Virus record (IMG/VR): IMGVR_UViG_3300043434_000693
Span: 1-64,000 of that record
Direction: 5' to 3' (one strand)
DNA length: 64,000 nucleotides
DNA from: a virus
Shown: positions 9,596 through 17,900 of the stretch, piece after piece
How positions within the stretch are numbered: position 1 is the first letter of the stretch
How the letters are laid out: each line of letters opens with the position of its first letter
The notes under the pieces: model-generated
What the model was told of the DNA's origin: nothing
The model's input: only the letters and a program-made list of their open reading frames with translations
The model's database searches: none
Translations under genes and position numbers: made by a program

Positions 9596-10528
9596 TTATT
9601 TCTTTCCTGTAACCGTTTCTATAACAACTTTAATAATATCGTCATTCATTGACATTATACCTTCATGCTTTCTATCAAGACGCTCGTCGACTGCTATTCG
9701 TATAGGACTATATTCTCGTTCAAGTTCTCCCATATCAAGTATGTTCACATGTTTGCAATCAGGGTAAGAAACATTTATAGGGAATGTTGAGCCCGTTACA
9801 ACCGTCGATTTAGAATCAACACAATATGCTAAATGTTGTCCTAAACTATCGCAACCAAGAAAATGATCTGCATATTTGATAATAGCGGCCCATACTCGAA
9901 TACCTACGTTTTCGGGCATTGCAAGCTCGTCTTTTAAATTAGCTTCTTTAAAATCGACACCAAATTCGCTCATTAAAATTACAGCATAATTCTTATCTTG
10001 CAATCTCCGAATAATGTTTTTAATGTCTCTAAATTCAAAACTTCTATTAGAACGATCAACAAATGACCCGTCTATATGCTCAATGCCTCTACCAAATGGC
10101 TGAAAAACAACAACTTTATCTTTTTTGATTTTTTCTTTAACTTCATTTACTAATTGGCGCCCGCTTAACAACTCGTCTTTACTAAGTCGTAGAGTCGGTT
10201 TTGGCAAAGGTCGGATTCCTTTATTATTAATTTCAATATCAAATGCTTGAGCAATGGAACATTTTTGATTGTAATACTCCCAAACACGATAAGGTTCTAA
10301 ACTAATAACATCCATATTAACTAGTTTGTCTCTAAACAAATCTTTGTGCCAATTATCATATACTCGCTTATCTAATGTAGGATGCCCTTTAAATACGTCA
10401 GTTCCGCCTTCGCATACAATTATAAAATTCTCATCACCCGATTCTTCAAGGTATTTTTCAAGTGCTGGAATTGCACATAGTAAACGTCCTGTACCGCCAT
10501 TTAAAAAAAAGGCCTTAGATCTTTGCAT
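9596..10528 (-). CDS. GT9 heptosyltransferase-like glycosyltransferase, 310 aa
   Basis: GT-B-fold protein resembling glycosyltransferase family 9 (ADP-heptose:LPS heptosyltransferases). It opens with a short loop, FFLNGGTGRLLCAIPAL (7-23), has a linker strand VVVFQPFGRG (139-148), and ends with the donor-site signature FLGCDSLGQHLAYC (223-236) followed by VVTGSTFP (243-250), matching the family pattern D-[ST]-G-x-x-H-[LI]-A. No signal peptide or membrane segment, so cytoplasmic. SD GGAG lies 6-7 bases before the ATG. It pairs with the carbamoyltransferase downstream. Donor and acceptor cannot be read from the sequence; heptose is suggested by the hldD-like gene nearby. Confidence 0.78.
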   Translation of the reverse strand: MQRSKAFFLNGGTGRLLCAIPALEKYLEESGDENFIIVCEGGTDVFKGHPTLDKRVYDNWHKDLFRDKLVNMDVISLEPYRVWEYYNQKCSIAQAFDIEINNKGIRPLPKPTLRLSKDELLSGRQLVNEVKEKIKKDKVVVFQPFGRGIEHIDGSFVDRSNRSFEFRDIKNIIRRLQDKNYAVILMSEFGVDFKEANLKDELAMPENVGIRVWAAIIKYADHFLGCDSLGQHLAYCVDSKSTVVTGSTFPINVSYPDCKHVNILDMGELEREYSPIRIAVDERLDRKHEGIMSMNDDIIKVVIETVTGKK

Positions 10529-10539
10529 ATATTTCTCCG

Positions 10540-10588
10540 AAAAAAAAGTCCTGTACGGTATATAGCAATAACGCTATTCGTACAGGAC
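10540..10588 (-). terminator. Strong rho-independent terminator after the 10614-11252 gene
   Basis: Minus strand: a perfect 10-bp stem GTCCTGTACG/CGTACAGGAC (10579-10588 with 10548-10557), an inner ATAGC/GCTAT stem in the loop, then eight T. It lies 26-74 bases after the stop and just upstream of the GT9 start, so it should isolate the sugar cassette from late fibre transcription. Confidence 0.9.
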
Positions 10589-10613
10589 CTTTCTTGAACG
10601 AAATTTAGTCGAT

Positions 10614-11252
10614 TTATAGGAACGGAATATTTGTTGGGAACGGTATCTTCCAATGATCGATACCATCATACATAGTTTCTAATGTTAGTAACCATGCTGC
10701 ATGTTCTTCTAAAATTTCTCTATCTTCATCAGAATAATCGTTTTCTGCTAGGCATTTTGTAATTTCTGCCGAATACATTTTTGCAGATTCAATTACACTT
10801 TCACGTGTTAGCGCATGTTCGCGATATTTAGGTGAAGTAAATGTCTTTGTAGTTGGATTATACTCTAATGTATTGATGTAAAAACATTGATTAATACCAC
10901 CAGTATTATCATCATAGTGATATGTCCAAGAACCTAAATTGTTTGGTAAAACAAATGTTGGATCGTCAATAGTTTCATGTGTATAATTACTAGTCAAGTA
11001 TGCTGCTTCAAATGGATTTACTGTTGCATCGAGAAGGTAAAAACTAAATCCTTCTTCAACAAAGTTGTCAATCTCTAATGCTTCAGCTGTGTCTGCACCT
11101 CTTGCAATATTTTGAACAATTCCTGTGCTGTCTTCAACGCGCATTACAAGATATCTAAATCCATCATATGTAGCATTTACTACTTGATTAAGAGCTGTAG
11201 TTGTTTTGTACGGCTCATCCGGCAAAACAAAAGTAAAATTCTTCTTTATCAT
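10614..11252 (-). CDS. Conserved phage protein of unknown function, 212 aa
   Basis: Starts MIKKNFTFVLPDEPYKTTTALN with AAAGGAATT upstream. The sequence is mixed alpha/beta, acidic, without signal peptide or membrane segments; the C-terminal third (SVIESAKMYSAEITKCL...EEHAAWLLTLE) is helical. It directly follows the cysteine-rich trio and is closed by a strong terminator, so it is probably the last gene of that transcript. I recall similar proteins in T4-like marine phages near fibres but with no known function; a tail-fibre chaperone is one possibility, not supported by any motif. Confidence 0.65.
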   Translation of the reverse strand: MIKKNFTFVLPDEPYKTTTALNQVVNATYDGFRYLVMRVEDSTGIVQNIARGADTAEALEIDNFVEEGFSFYLLDATVNPFEAAYLTSNYTHETIDDPTFVLPNNLGSWTYHYDDNTGGINQCFYINTLEYNPTTKTFTSPKYREHALTRESVIESAKMYSAEITKCLAENDYSDEDREILEEHAAWLLTLETMYDGIDHWKIPFPTNIPFL

Positions 11253-11275
11253 TTTTAATTCCTTTAATTTAAAAA

Positions 11276-12235
11276 TTAACTTGCAATATATTTAATTCTA
11301 ACGGCGCCCCAGCCACCTCGAACTCCATGATCGCGGACATCACCGCATGGATGAGGAGGTAATCCGCCCGATCCAATCGGAGTATATGTATTACAACCTT
11401 GCATTTCGTAGCATCCGCAAGATCTATCTGATCTCCAACATGATACTACTGGATGAGCAGCGTGAGGATGTCTTGCTGCGGCGTTAATAGCAGTAAAGTA
11501 ACCAAATAATGATCCACCTGACCAACTTGAAGCTGGTGTTCCGTCTGAGTCATTAGCATACGTAACAAGTACACCATTTTCAGCAAATACGCCTGCAGGA
11601 GTCGGCACGTGATACTGATAGTAGCAGAAGCAGTTTGGATAACAGCCAAAAAAGCTAGCACATCCAATTTGACCGCAACAATTAATATCACCTCCAAATC
11701 CTAATGCTTCCCAACCGCCTGAGCAGTGATTACAAATCATGCCGCAGTTATCGCCTGAGCATTTTTGACCACAGAATCCGTTAGCATAAAAACAACACCA
11801 AGCCGATGGAGTTGTAGAACAGAAACTAGTTCCGCCACGTCCTCCTCTTGCACAAATACATCCGTTGGTTCCACAACCAAACCAGCAAAGACCGGTTGCA
11901 TCTCCACATCTACTAAAGCACAATTCGTGAGCGTACCACGGCATTCCGGTTCCTCCACAGACATAACATCCTGCTTGTACCGAAATTGTTTTCTTTACAT
12001 ATGCGCCGGCATTGCCCGGAAGACCGTATCCACAACAACACATACGTGATCCGGAGCCACCTGCACCCCATGCTTCAATAACTGCTGTCCCAGTGCCGGG
12101 TGATTTCCAGCAAAATCCACTCCAAAAATTTGAATAATTTGTTCCTGGAGTATACACCCAAACTTGACCTGTTTCTAGATTTTCTTCTGATCTAACAGGA
12201 CTTCTATTTTTAAGAATATTTGTCAGTGATGCCAT
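11276..12235 (-). CDS. Cysteine- and glycine-rich virion protein, copy 1, 319 aa
   Basis: Has 31 cysteines in 319 residues, in an order nearly identical to the next two genes. The order is MASLTNIL, then QVWVYTPG (residues 23-30), GFCWKSPG, IEAWGAGGSGSRMCCCGYG, LPGNAGAY, CICARGGRGGTSFC, CCFYANGFCG, C-x3-C-x2-C, SFFGCYPNCFC, CGCYEMQGC, and a closing GGWGAVRIKYIAS. The glycine-rich N-terminal core and closing GAVRIK look like a surface-exposed beta protein of the glycine-rich adhesin type. There is no signal peptide. It starts 3 bases after the stop of copy 2 with only a weak SD, so translation is probably coupled. Confidence 0.75.
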   Translation of the reverse strand: MASLTNILKNRSPVRSEENLETGQVWVYTPGTNYSNFWSGFCWKSPGTGTAVIEAWGAGGSGSRMCCCGYGLPGNAGAYVKKTISVQAGCYVCGGTGMPWYAHELCFSRCGDATGLCWFGCGTNGCICARGGRGGTSFCSTTPSAWCCFYANGFCGQKCSGDNCGMICNHCSGGWEALGFGGDINCCGQIGCASFFGCYPNCFCYYQYHVPTPAGVFAENGVLVTYANDSDGTPASSWSGGSLFGYFTAINAAARHPHAAHPVVSCWRSDRSCGCYEMQGCNTYTPIGSGGLPPHPCGDVRDHGVRGGWGAVRIKYIAS

Positions 12236-12238
12236 AGT

Positions 12239-13207
12239 TTAGCTCGCAATAAATTTAATTCTAACAGCACCGTGACCACCACGATAGCCCATATCTCTTA
12301 CATTATCACATGGATGTGGAGGATGTCCTCCAACTCCTGGAGGTAAAAACGGCATACAACCATTTGCTTCATAGCATCCGCATGTTCTGTTACCAGTCCA
12401 GCAACCAGTGTAATGGTTCGATTGTGTTGGTTGTTTTCCTGCGGCATTAATTGCGGCAATAAGATTCATAATACCGTATCCTGCCCAGTTTGATGTTCCG
12501 TTGTCGTTTTCAGTATTATATGTTACAACTGATCCGTCGGTTGAAATGAATCCCGGTGGAACATAAACGTGGAATTGATACTGACACACGCAACTTGGAT
12601 AACATCCAAAGAAACTTACACAGTTAAATCTACCGTAGCAATTAACGTCTCCGCCGTATGCTTGAGCGCAACAACTTGCAGTACCTGGTCCATAATTGCA
12701 CACAACACCACAGTTTTCATTGCTAGTTTTTGTTGTACAAAAAGATCCTGCTGTAAAACAGCAATACGCTGACGGTGTGGTTGAACAAATACTTGTACCA
12801 CCTCTTCCGCCTTGAGCACAAATGCATCCATTAGTTCCGCATCCAAACCAGCATAATTGAGTCGGTTCCGAACAACCTCTAAAGCACAAATCAGTGTTAC
12901 CACAAGAAAACCCAATGTCTCCACAAACATAGCAACCTGCACTTACCTGAATAGTTTTCTTAGAATAAGATCCAGAATTACCAGGTAGTCCGAATCCGCA
13001 ACAGCACATACGTCCTGCAGATCCGCCTGCACCCCATGCTTCAATAATTGCAGTTCCTGCAGCCGGAGCCCTCCAACAAAATCCCGAAGGCAACTTAGTT
13101 CTTATATTAGTTTGTGCATATAGCCAAACTTGTCCTGTTTCTAAATTATCTTCTTGATTTAGATAATTGTTGTATTTTGTTTTTAATAATGTCTTTAATG
13201 ATGCCAT
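12239..13207 (-). CDS. Cysteine- and glycine-rich virion protein, copy 2, 322 aa
   Basis: Middle member of the tandem trio, also with 31 cysteines. Landmarks: GQVWLYAQTN, GFCWRAP, IEAWGAGGSAGRMCCCGFG, LPGNSGSY, CFRGC, CWFGCGTNGCICAQGG, CCFTAGSFC, SFFGCYPSCVC, CGCYEANGC, PPHPC and GGHGAVRIKFIAS. Two of three copies share PPHPC; copy 3 has PFPC. Between stop of copy 3 and this ATG there are only 4 bases and no strong SD. The high cysteine content in a protein that matures in a reducing cytoplasm is unusual; metal binding or disulphides formed after lysis are both possible. Confidence 0.75.
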   Translation of the reverse strand: MASLKTLLKTKYNNYLNQEDNLETGQVWLYAQTNIRTKLPSGFCWRAPAAGTAIIEAWGAGGSAGRMCCCGFGLPGNSGSYSKKTIQVSAGCYVCGDIGFSCGNTDLCFRGCSEPTQLCWFGCGTNGCICAQGGRGGTSICSTTPSAYCCFTAGSFCTTKTSNENCGVVCNYGPGTASCCAQAYGGDVNCYGRFNCVSFFGCYPSCVCQYQFHVYVPPGFISTDGSVVTYNTENDNGTSNWAGYGIMNLIAAINAAGKQPTQSNHYTGCWTGNRTCGCYEANGCMPFLPPGVGGHPPHPCDNVRDMGYRGGHGAVRIKFIAS

Positions 13208-13211
13208 ATTT

Positions 13212-14192
13212 TTAGCTCACTGGTATAAATTTAATTCTTACTGCGCCGTCGCCGCCCATGTGAGCGTGATCTCGAACGTCGGCACACGGGAAAGGTCCAG
13301 TGCCCGGAACTCCGACTGGTGAATTTCTTACACAGCCGTCATTATCATAACATCCACAGTTACCACTCATTCCCCAACATGTAGCAAATGGAACGCCATG
13401 CGATGGCCATCTACCAGCTGCATTTAACGCAGCCATTTTTTGGTAATGTCCTTGTCCAGACCAGTTTGCAAATTCGTTGCTATTTTCAGTATTAAATGTT
13501 AAAACTGCACCTTTAGTAGCAATAATACCTGGACTTACTGCAACGTGTTGTTGAAATAAACAAATACAATTCGCTGTGCATCCAAAGAAGCTCACGCAAC
13601 TAATGCCGCCGCAACAGTTAAAGTCTGCGCCATAACTACATGCAATCCAACCGCCTGAGCAGTGATTACAAATAACTCCGCAATTATCATTTAATGTTTT
13701 TGTTCCGCAAAATCCGTTAGCATAAAAGCAACAATAACCCGACGCTCCGGTAGTACAGAAGCTTACACCTCCGCGACCACCTTGTGAACACACACATCCG
13801 TTAGTTCTACCATTTACGTCAACACCTTGCCAACAATATCCCGATGCTGTGCCGCATCCTCTAAAACAAAGATCATTTGAATTAGCACATGCTCTACCAA
13901 CAGATCCGCAAACATAGTTTCCTGATCGAACGCAAATAGTTTTTTCGCTATATGCTGCTGCATTTCCTGGTAAGCCAAATCCACAGCAGCACATTTTCGA
14001 ACCACTGCCGCTTCCGCCCCAAGATTCAATAATAGCAATTCCGTTACCTGGTGATTGCCAACAAAATCCATAAGGCATATCGGTATAAGACGTACCGTGA
14101 GTATAAACCCATATTCTTCCTTTCTCTAAATTTTGTTCAGTATCATACATGACACTTGATTTAGAGCTTAGTAATGAAGATAACTTTGCCAT
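13212..14192 (-). CDS. Cysteine- and glycine-rich virion protein, copy 3, 326 aa
   Basis: First gene of the trio in transcription order, again with 31 cysteines. Landmarks: GRIWVYTHG, GFCWQSPG, IESWGGSGSGSKMCCCGFG, LPGNAAAY, CFRGCG, CVCSQGGRGGVSFC, CCFYANGFCGTK, CNHCSGGW, SFFGCTANCIC, CGCYDNDGC and GGDGAVRIKFIPVS. Relative to the others it has a short extra loop (VDVNGR) before NGCVC. AGGAA lies about 11 bases upstream of the ATG. Divergence between copies is greatest in loops between cysteines, as expected for paralogues adapting a common scaffold to different ligands. Confidence 0.75.
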   Translation of the reverse strand: MAKLSSLLSSKSSVMYDTEQNLEKGRIWVYTHGTSYTDMPYGFCWQSPGNGIAIIESWGGSGSGSKMCCCGFGLPGNAAAYSEKTICVRSGNYVCGSVGRACANSNDLCFRGCGTASGYCWQGVDVNGRTNGCVCSQGGRGGVSFCTTGASGYCCFYANGFCGTKTLNDNCGVICNHCSGGWIACSYGADFNCCGGISCVSFFGCTANCICLFQQHVAVSPGIIATKGAVLTFNTENSNEFANWSGQGHYQKMAALNAAGRWPSHGVPFATCWGMSGNCGCYDNDGCVRNSPVGVPGTGPFPCADVRDHAHMGGDGAVRIKFIPVS

Positions 14193-14227
14193 ATTAACTG
14201 TTATTCCTATAGTTTAAGGCTGCATCA

Positions 14228-14560
14228 TTAAACAGCGGTATATACCCATCCGTATGTAACGCCAGTATAAATTAATGTAACCGATGCATTGTTAAGGTCT
14301 AACACAAGGTCATCTGATGCTCCTTGAATTAATGCCCCGTTACGTGCAATCGTAATATTGTTAGTCAACGCTGCACCACCGACATCGATAATTTGAATAG
14401 TATCGTTTTCTAGTAATGTTGTGCTGACCGGTAATGTAATTGTAAATGCTCCGCCTGACGAATTTGCTAAAATTCTATCGTTAACAGTAGCATTGAAATT
14501 AGCCGATACGGTTCTAAGAACGACACCGCTAGTCCCAGTTGTTGTAATATATCTTCCCAT
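14228..14560 (-). CDS. Small beta-sandwich-like structural protein, 110 aa
   Basis: Start set at the ATG at 14560 (MGRYITTTGTSG), with AAAGGAA five bases away from the start and a late promoter 20 bases upstream; a longer frame to 14605 would overlap the previous gene. The sequence is strand-rich: NDRILANSSGGAFTITLP, NDTIQIIDVGGAAL, and a closing ASVTLIYTGVTYGWVYTA. This pattern is common in phage head-fibre or fibre-tip proteins. No specific family can be assigned with confidence. It leads the transcript that continues into the cysteine-rich trio. Confidence 0.6.
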   Translation of the reverse strand: MGRYITTTGTSGVVLRTVSANFNATVNDRILANSSGGAFTITLPVSTTLLENDTIQIIDVGGAALTNNITIARNGALIQGASDDLVLDLNNASVTLIYTGVTYGWVYTAV

Positions 14561-14579
14561 AAGTATTCCTTTGACTATA

Positions 14580-14586
14580 TATTTAT
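14580..14586 (-). promoter_or_regulatory. T4-type late promoter for the 14228-14560 gene and the cysteine-rich trio
   Basis: Minus strand AATAAATATATAG contains ATAAATA 20 bases before the ATG at 14560, ahead of AAAGGAA. Confidence 0.65.
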
Positions 14587-14906
14587 TAAATTGTTGAGGT
14601 CTCAATACCGAAGGTCACTGCGCTAACATTATTAGAACTTGACCAAACTACTAGATTTTTGCCTGCTTGCATAACAATGCCGGTTCTTTCTAATACCCCT
14701 TTTGATAATATTTCTGTATTATATTCGATCCATTCTGCACTTGTTGGAGTAGTTGTGTTTGAAGTTGCTACTCTCACAGAAATTGCCGAATTAGATCTGT
14801 TGCAAATCGACACAGTTAATACTGTGAAAGTATCTGTAGGAACGGTGTATAAAGTAGTATTTGTTCCTGCTACGAGATCTGCCGATCCTAATCTTCCTGT
14901 TGCCAT
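14586..14906 (-). CDS. Small beta-rich virion protein, 106 aa (family of three in this window)
   Basis: Begins MATGRLGSADLVAGTNTTLYTVP with GGAG upstream. The order is T-rich strand, TVLTVSICNRSNSAISVRVA, then ILSKGVLERTGIVMQAGKNLVVWSSSN and a closing strand. The same layout (strand, [IG]-C-N-x..., polar loop, [KE]-x-[LM]-[VI]-L) is seen in the 109-aa protein at 26389 and the 110-aa protein at 36554. Each of the three sits between large fibre genes, suggesting a connector, cap or collar role. That role is inferred from position only. Confidence 0.6.
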   Translation of the reverse strand: MATGRLGSADLVAGTNTTLYTVPTDTFTVLTVSICNRSNSAISVRVATSNTTTPTSAEWIEYNTEILSKGVLERTGIVMQAGKNLVVWSSSNNVSAVTFGIETSTI

Positions 14907-14921
14907 AAATTTAAATCTCCA

Positions 14922-17900
14922 TTATCCTTGTAAAAACAAACTCATTGCTACTGGCGAACCATCAATACCAGCTGTGAAGTTCATTTTACTTAAAACGTTA
15001 ATTTGAACACCAGTTGTTGTAGTGATATAATCACCTGCAACATATACAACACCAGCAGTGAGCGTATTTACGTTCAGAGAGCTTCCTCCGCCACCTATTT
15101 GGCTGCTAATATATGCTTTGATTGCGCGTTGTGTCGGAATAATACTGTCTGAATCCGCAGTAAAGAACGGGTCTGTTGAGAATTCTGTAATAGTAGCGCC
15201 CGAACCTCCTAATGCAACTGCACCAAGTGTTAGTTCGTTCAATCCAGCAATATTAAACGCATCAGCATTTAATGTTGCAACACCTGTTGCTTGCTCTACT
15301 GAGAACAAAGTTCCTACACGGAAGTTACCGTCTTGGTCTGTACTTGTGTAGAACACTCGTCCGCCGCCTGATTCAATAGTTTCATTTTCCGGTATCGGCA
15401 GTATAGCTGGTATTCCTGGGTAGTTTGTGCTAGCAAAATTACCAGTGCCTATTTCTAAGAAGTCATGTCCAGTTAATCGAACTTGACTGTACTTAATTTT
15501 AATTGTAAGATCAGTATTATGTGCCGGCGAATCTGCAACTTCCATCGGAGGGCTAATCTGGAATCTTGCGGTATAAGGACCTGATCCAACAAAGTTTGTT
15601 ACTGTAACAAGTTTATAGTAATTTGGATCTCCATCAAACTGAATATTTGAACCCGGTACTGGATTTGCTGAAAGATCTTTAACATACAAATAACTGCCTG
15701 TTTGATAAATGTCAGCAGTTCCGTTACCGTCAACTGTTGCAGTAGAGGTTGCATACTGCGATCCTCTATTTGTAAACGTTGGATTAGCAAGTACGCCGTT
15801 TCCTGTTCTAACAGTCCAAGTTGCTTCGCTTGTGTTATTCGGATCTGTTAATGTTAATGTTGGTGCAGAAGTATATCCGCTGCCAGGTTCAACAATTCTA
15901 AATTCAGTAACTTTATTATCGACAACCTTACATCTTGCCTTAGCAGTTGCTCCTGTAACTACACTATTAGCAGTTGTAGTTCCAGTAGTAATTACTGCCC
16001 AAATTGGGTTAGAATTAGGATTACCAAACGCAACTGACTTCCATGCAGCTGATCCTGATAATGATCTCGATGTCCAAATTAATCCGTCTTCTGAAGTATT
16101 AATAACATCTGTCGATCCAGTAGCTACTGCTGCAAAAATGCCTTGTCCGTAACTTACCTTATTCCATGATGCTGACGCAGTTAATGCTCCACCGGCATAC
16201 CAGGTAATACCATCTAAAGAATATGCAGTCGATGTTCCACCAGTTGCAACTGCAACAAATCTTCCATTACCCCAAGTAACTGATTGCCACGATGCTGATG
16301 CAATTGTTCGTACTGTCCATAGAGTTCCGTTATTAGCAGACGATGCTGCAACGTTTGTTCCTACTGCAACCCAAATACCAGGTCCATATGCTACACTAGT
16401 CCAAGTTCCAGCAGGTAATGCTCCACCGGCAATCCAATTTGCTCCGCCGTCTGATGAAACATTAGTTGTAGTAGCATTGTTCGAAATTGCAACAAAATAC
16501 CCATTTCCAGCTGCTACATCAGTCCAATTGGATGAAGTTGTTAATGCTCCGCCCGATGTCCATATTGCGCCACCGTCTGTAGTTTTTGCTGTTGCAGTAC
16601 TTCCGTTACTAACAGCTACCCAAGTTCCAGTTCCAGATACCTTTCCGTATGCAAGGCTGTTCCATGTACCTGACGGTAATGCTCCACCGGAAGTCCATGT
16701 AGTGCCATTAACACTATACTGGCTTGCATTTCCAGTAGAAGATACCGCAACGAATTTTCCACCTGCTGCTTGTCCAGTATAACTAAAGTTAGTAATAACA
16801 CCAGTTAACGATACATTAGTAACGGTTATACTTACATCATTTAATGGACTAGCACCGCCAACGTCTGTGCCTGCAAGTGTTAATACATCACCAATTTCAA
16901 AACCGGTCCCGCCGTTGTAAAGTGTAATTGAATATGCTATTCCTGTCTTAACTACCGCAAATCTACCGTTAGTTCCGATGCCTCCAGTTGCTAATACATT
17001 AGCAAATGTAGTGTTTACATCACCGTATTCAACATCTGACCATGCTTGATTCACTTGTGTTTGAGCTGTTGCTGCATATGCTGGTGCAGTTAGTGTAACT
17101 CTAGGTTCTATAATGTAGCTAGTTGTTAAATCTAAATTAGTTACAATAGGTGTTCCAGGAACTACATGATCCCATCCTGCGGTGCCGTCAGATTCTTTTC
17201 TAATTTGTGCAATCTTACTACCTGCATTATAGGATTGAACATATCCATATTGTCCTACGCCTGTTCCGCTGATAATTAAAATTCTCATACCAACATATGC
17301 GGTACTAATAGCATTGTCTGTTGCTGCCAATGTGATTGCAGTAGTTGTACCTGCCTGTGCAACATTTGATGCAGTAACGTAATTTTCTCCACCTGTTCCA
17401 GATCCAGTATCAGTCAATCTAACTTCAAATACTGCGTCATCTCTAAACTCATCAGCTATTGCTGTTGCATTTAATCCAGAACCATTAATAGTGAATGTTG
17501 CAGAATTGTAATTAATACCTGCATTAGAATATTCTAATCTGTAAATTGAACTACCACTAGTTACTACATTACCGATTAATGCATCAACTGCTCTATTATT
17601 GACACTAGCAGTAATTGCTTCTTCAGTTGGATCAACGCCTTCAGAAACACAACCATATGTACCATATGACGAGTTACCGTTTGTAGCACGTATCTTTCCG
17701 CCGTTTTCTGCTAGGTATCCAATATGACCATAATATGAGAACACAGATACAAGTTCTGCTCTACCTAAATTAGTAACCCACGCACCGATACCGTCGCTTA
17801 AAATTTGGGTAAAGTCGTTTGCTACAACAGAGTCATTCCCGCCGTTATGTAATGCACCATCAACTTTTAGTCCAATACATGCAGTACCGAATGTTGTTAC

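Noticed and set aside
11276-14192. Diversity-generating retroelement targeting the cysteine trio
   Set aside because: No reverse transcriptase gene or template repeat is seen in the window; differences are spread over the loops of all three genes.
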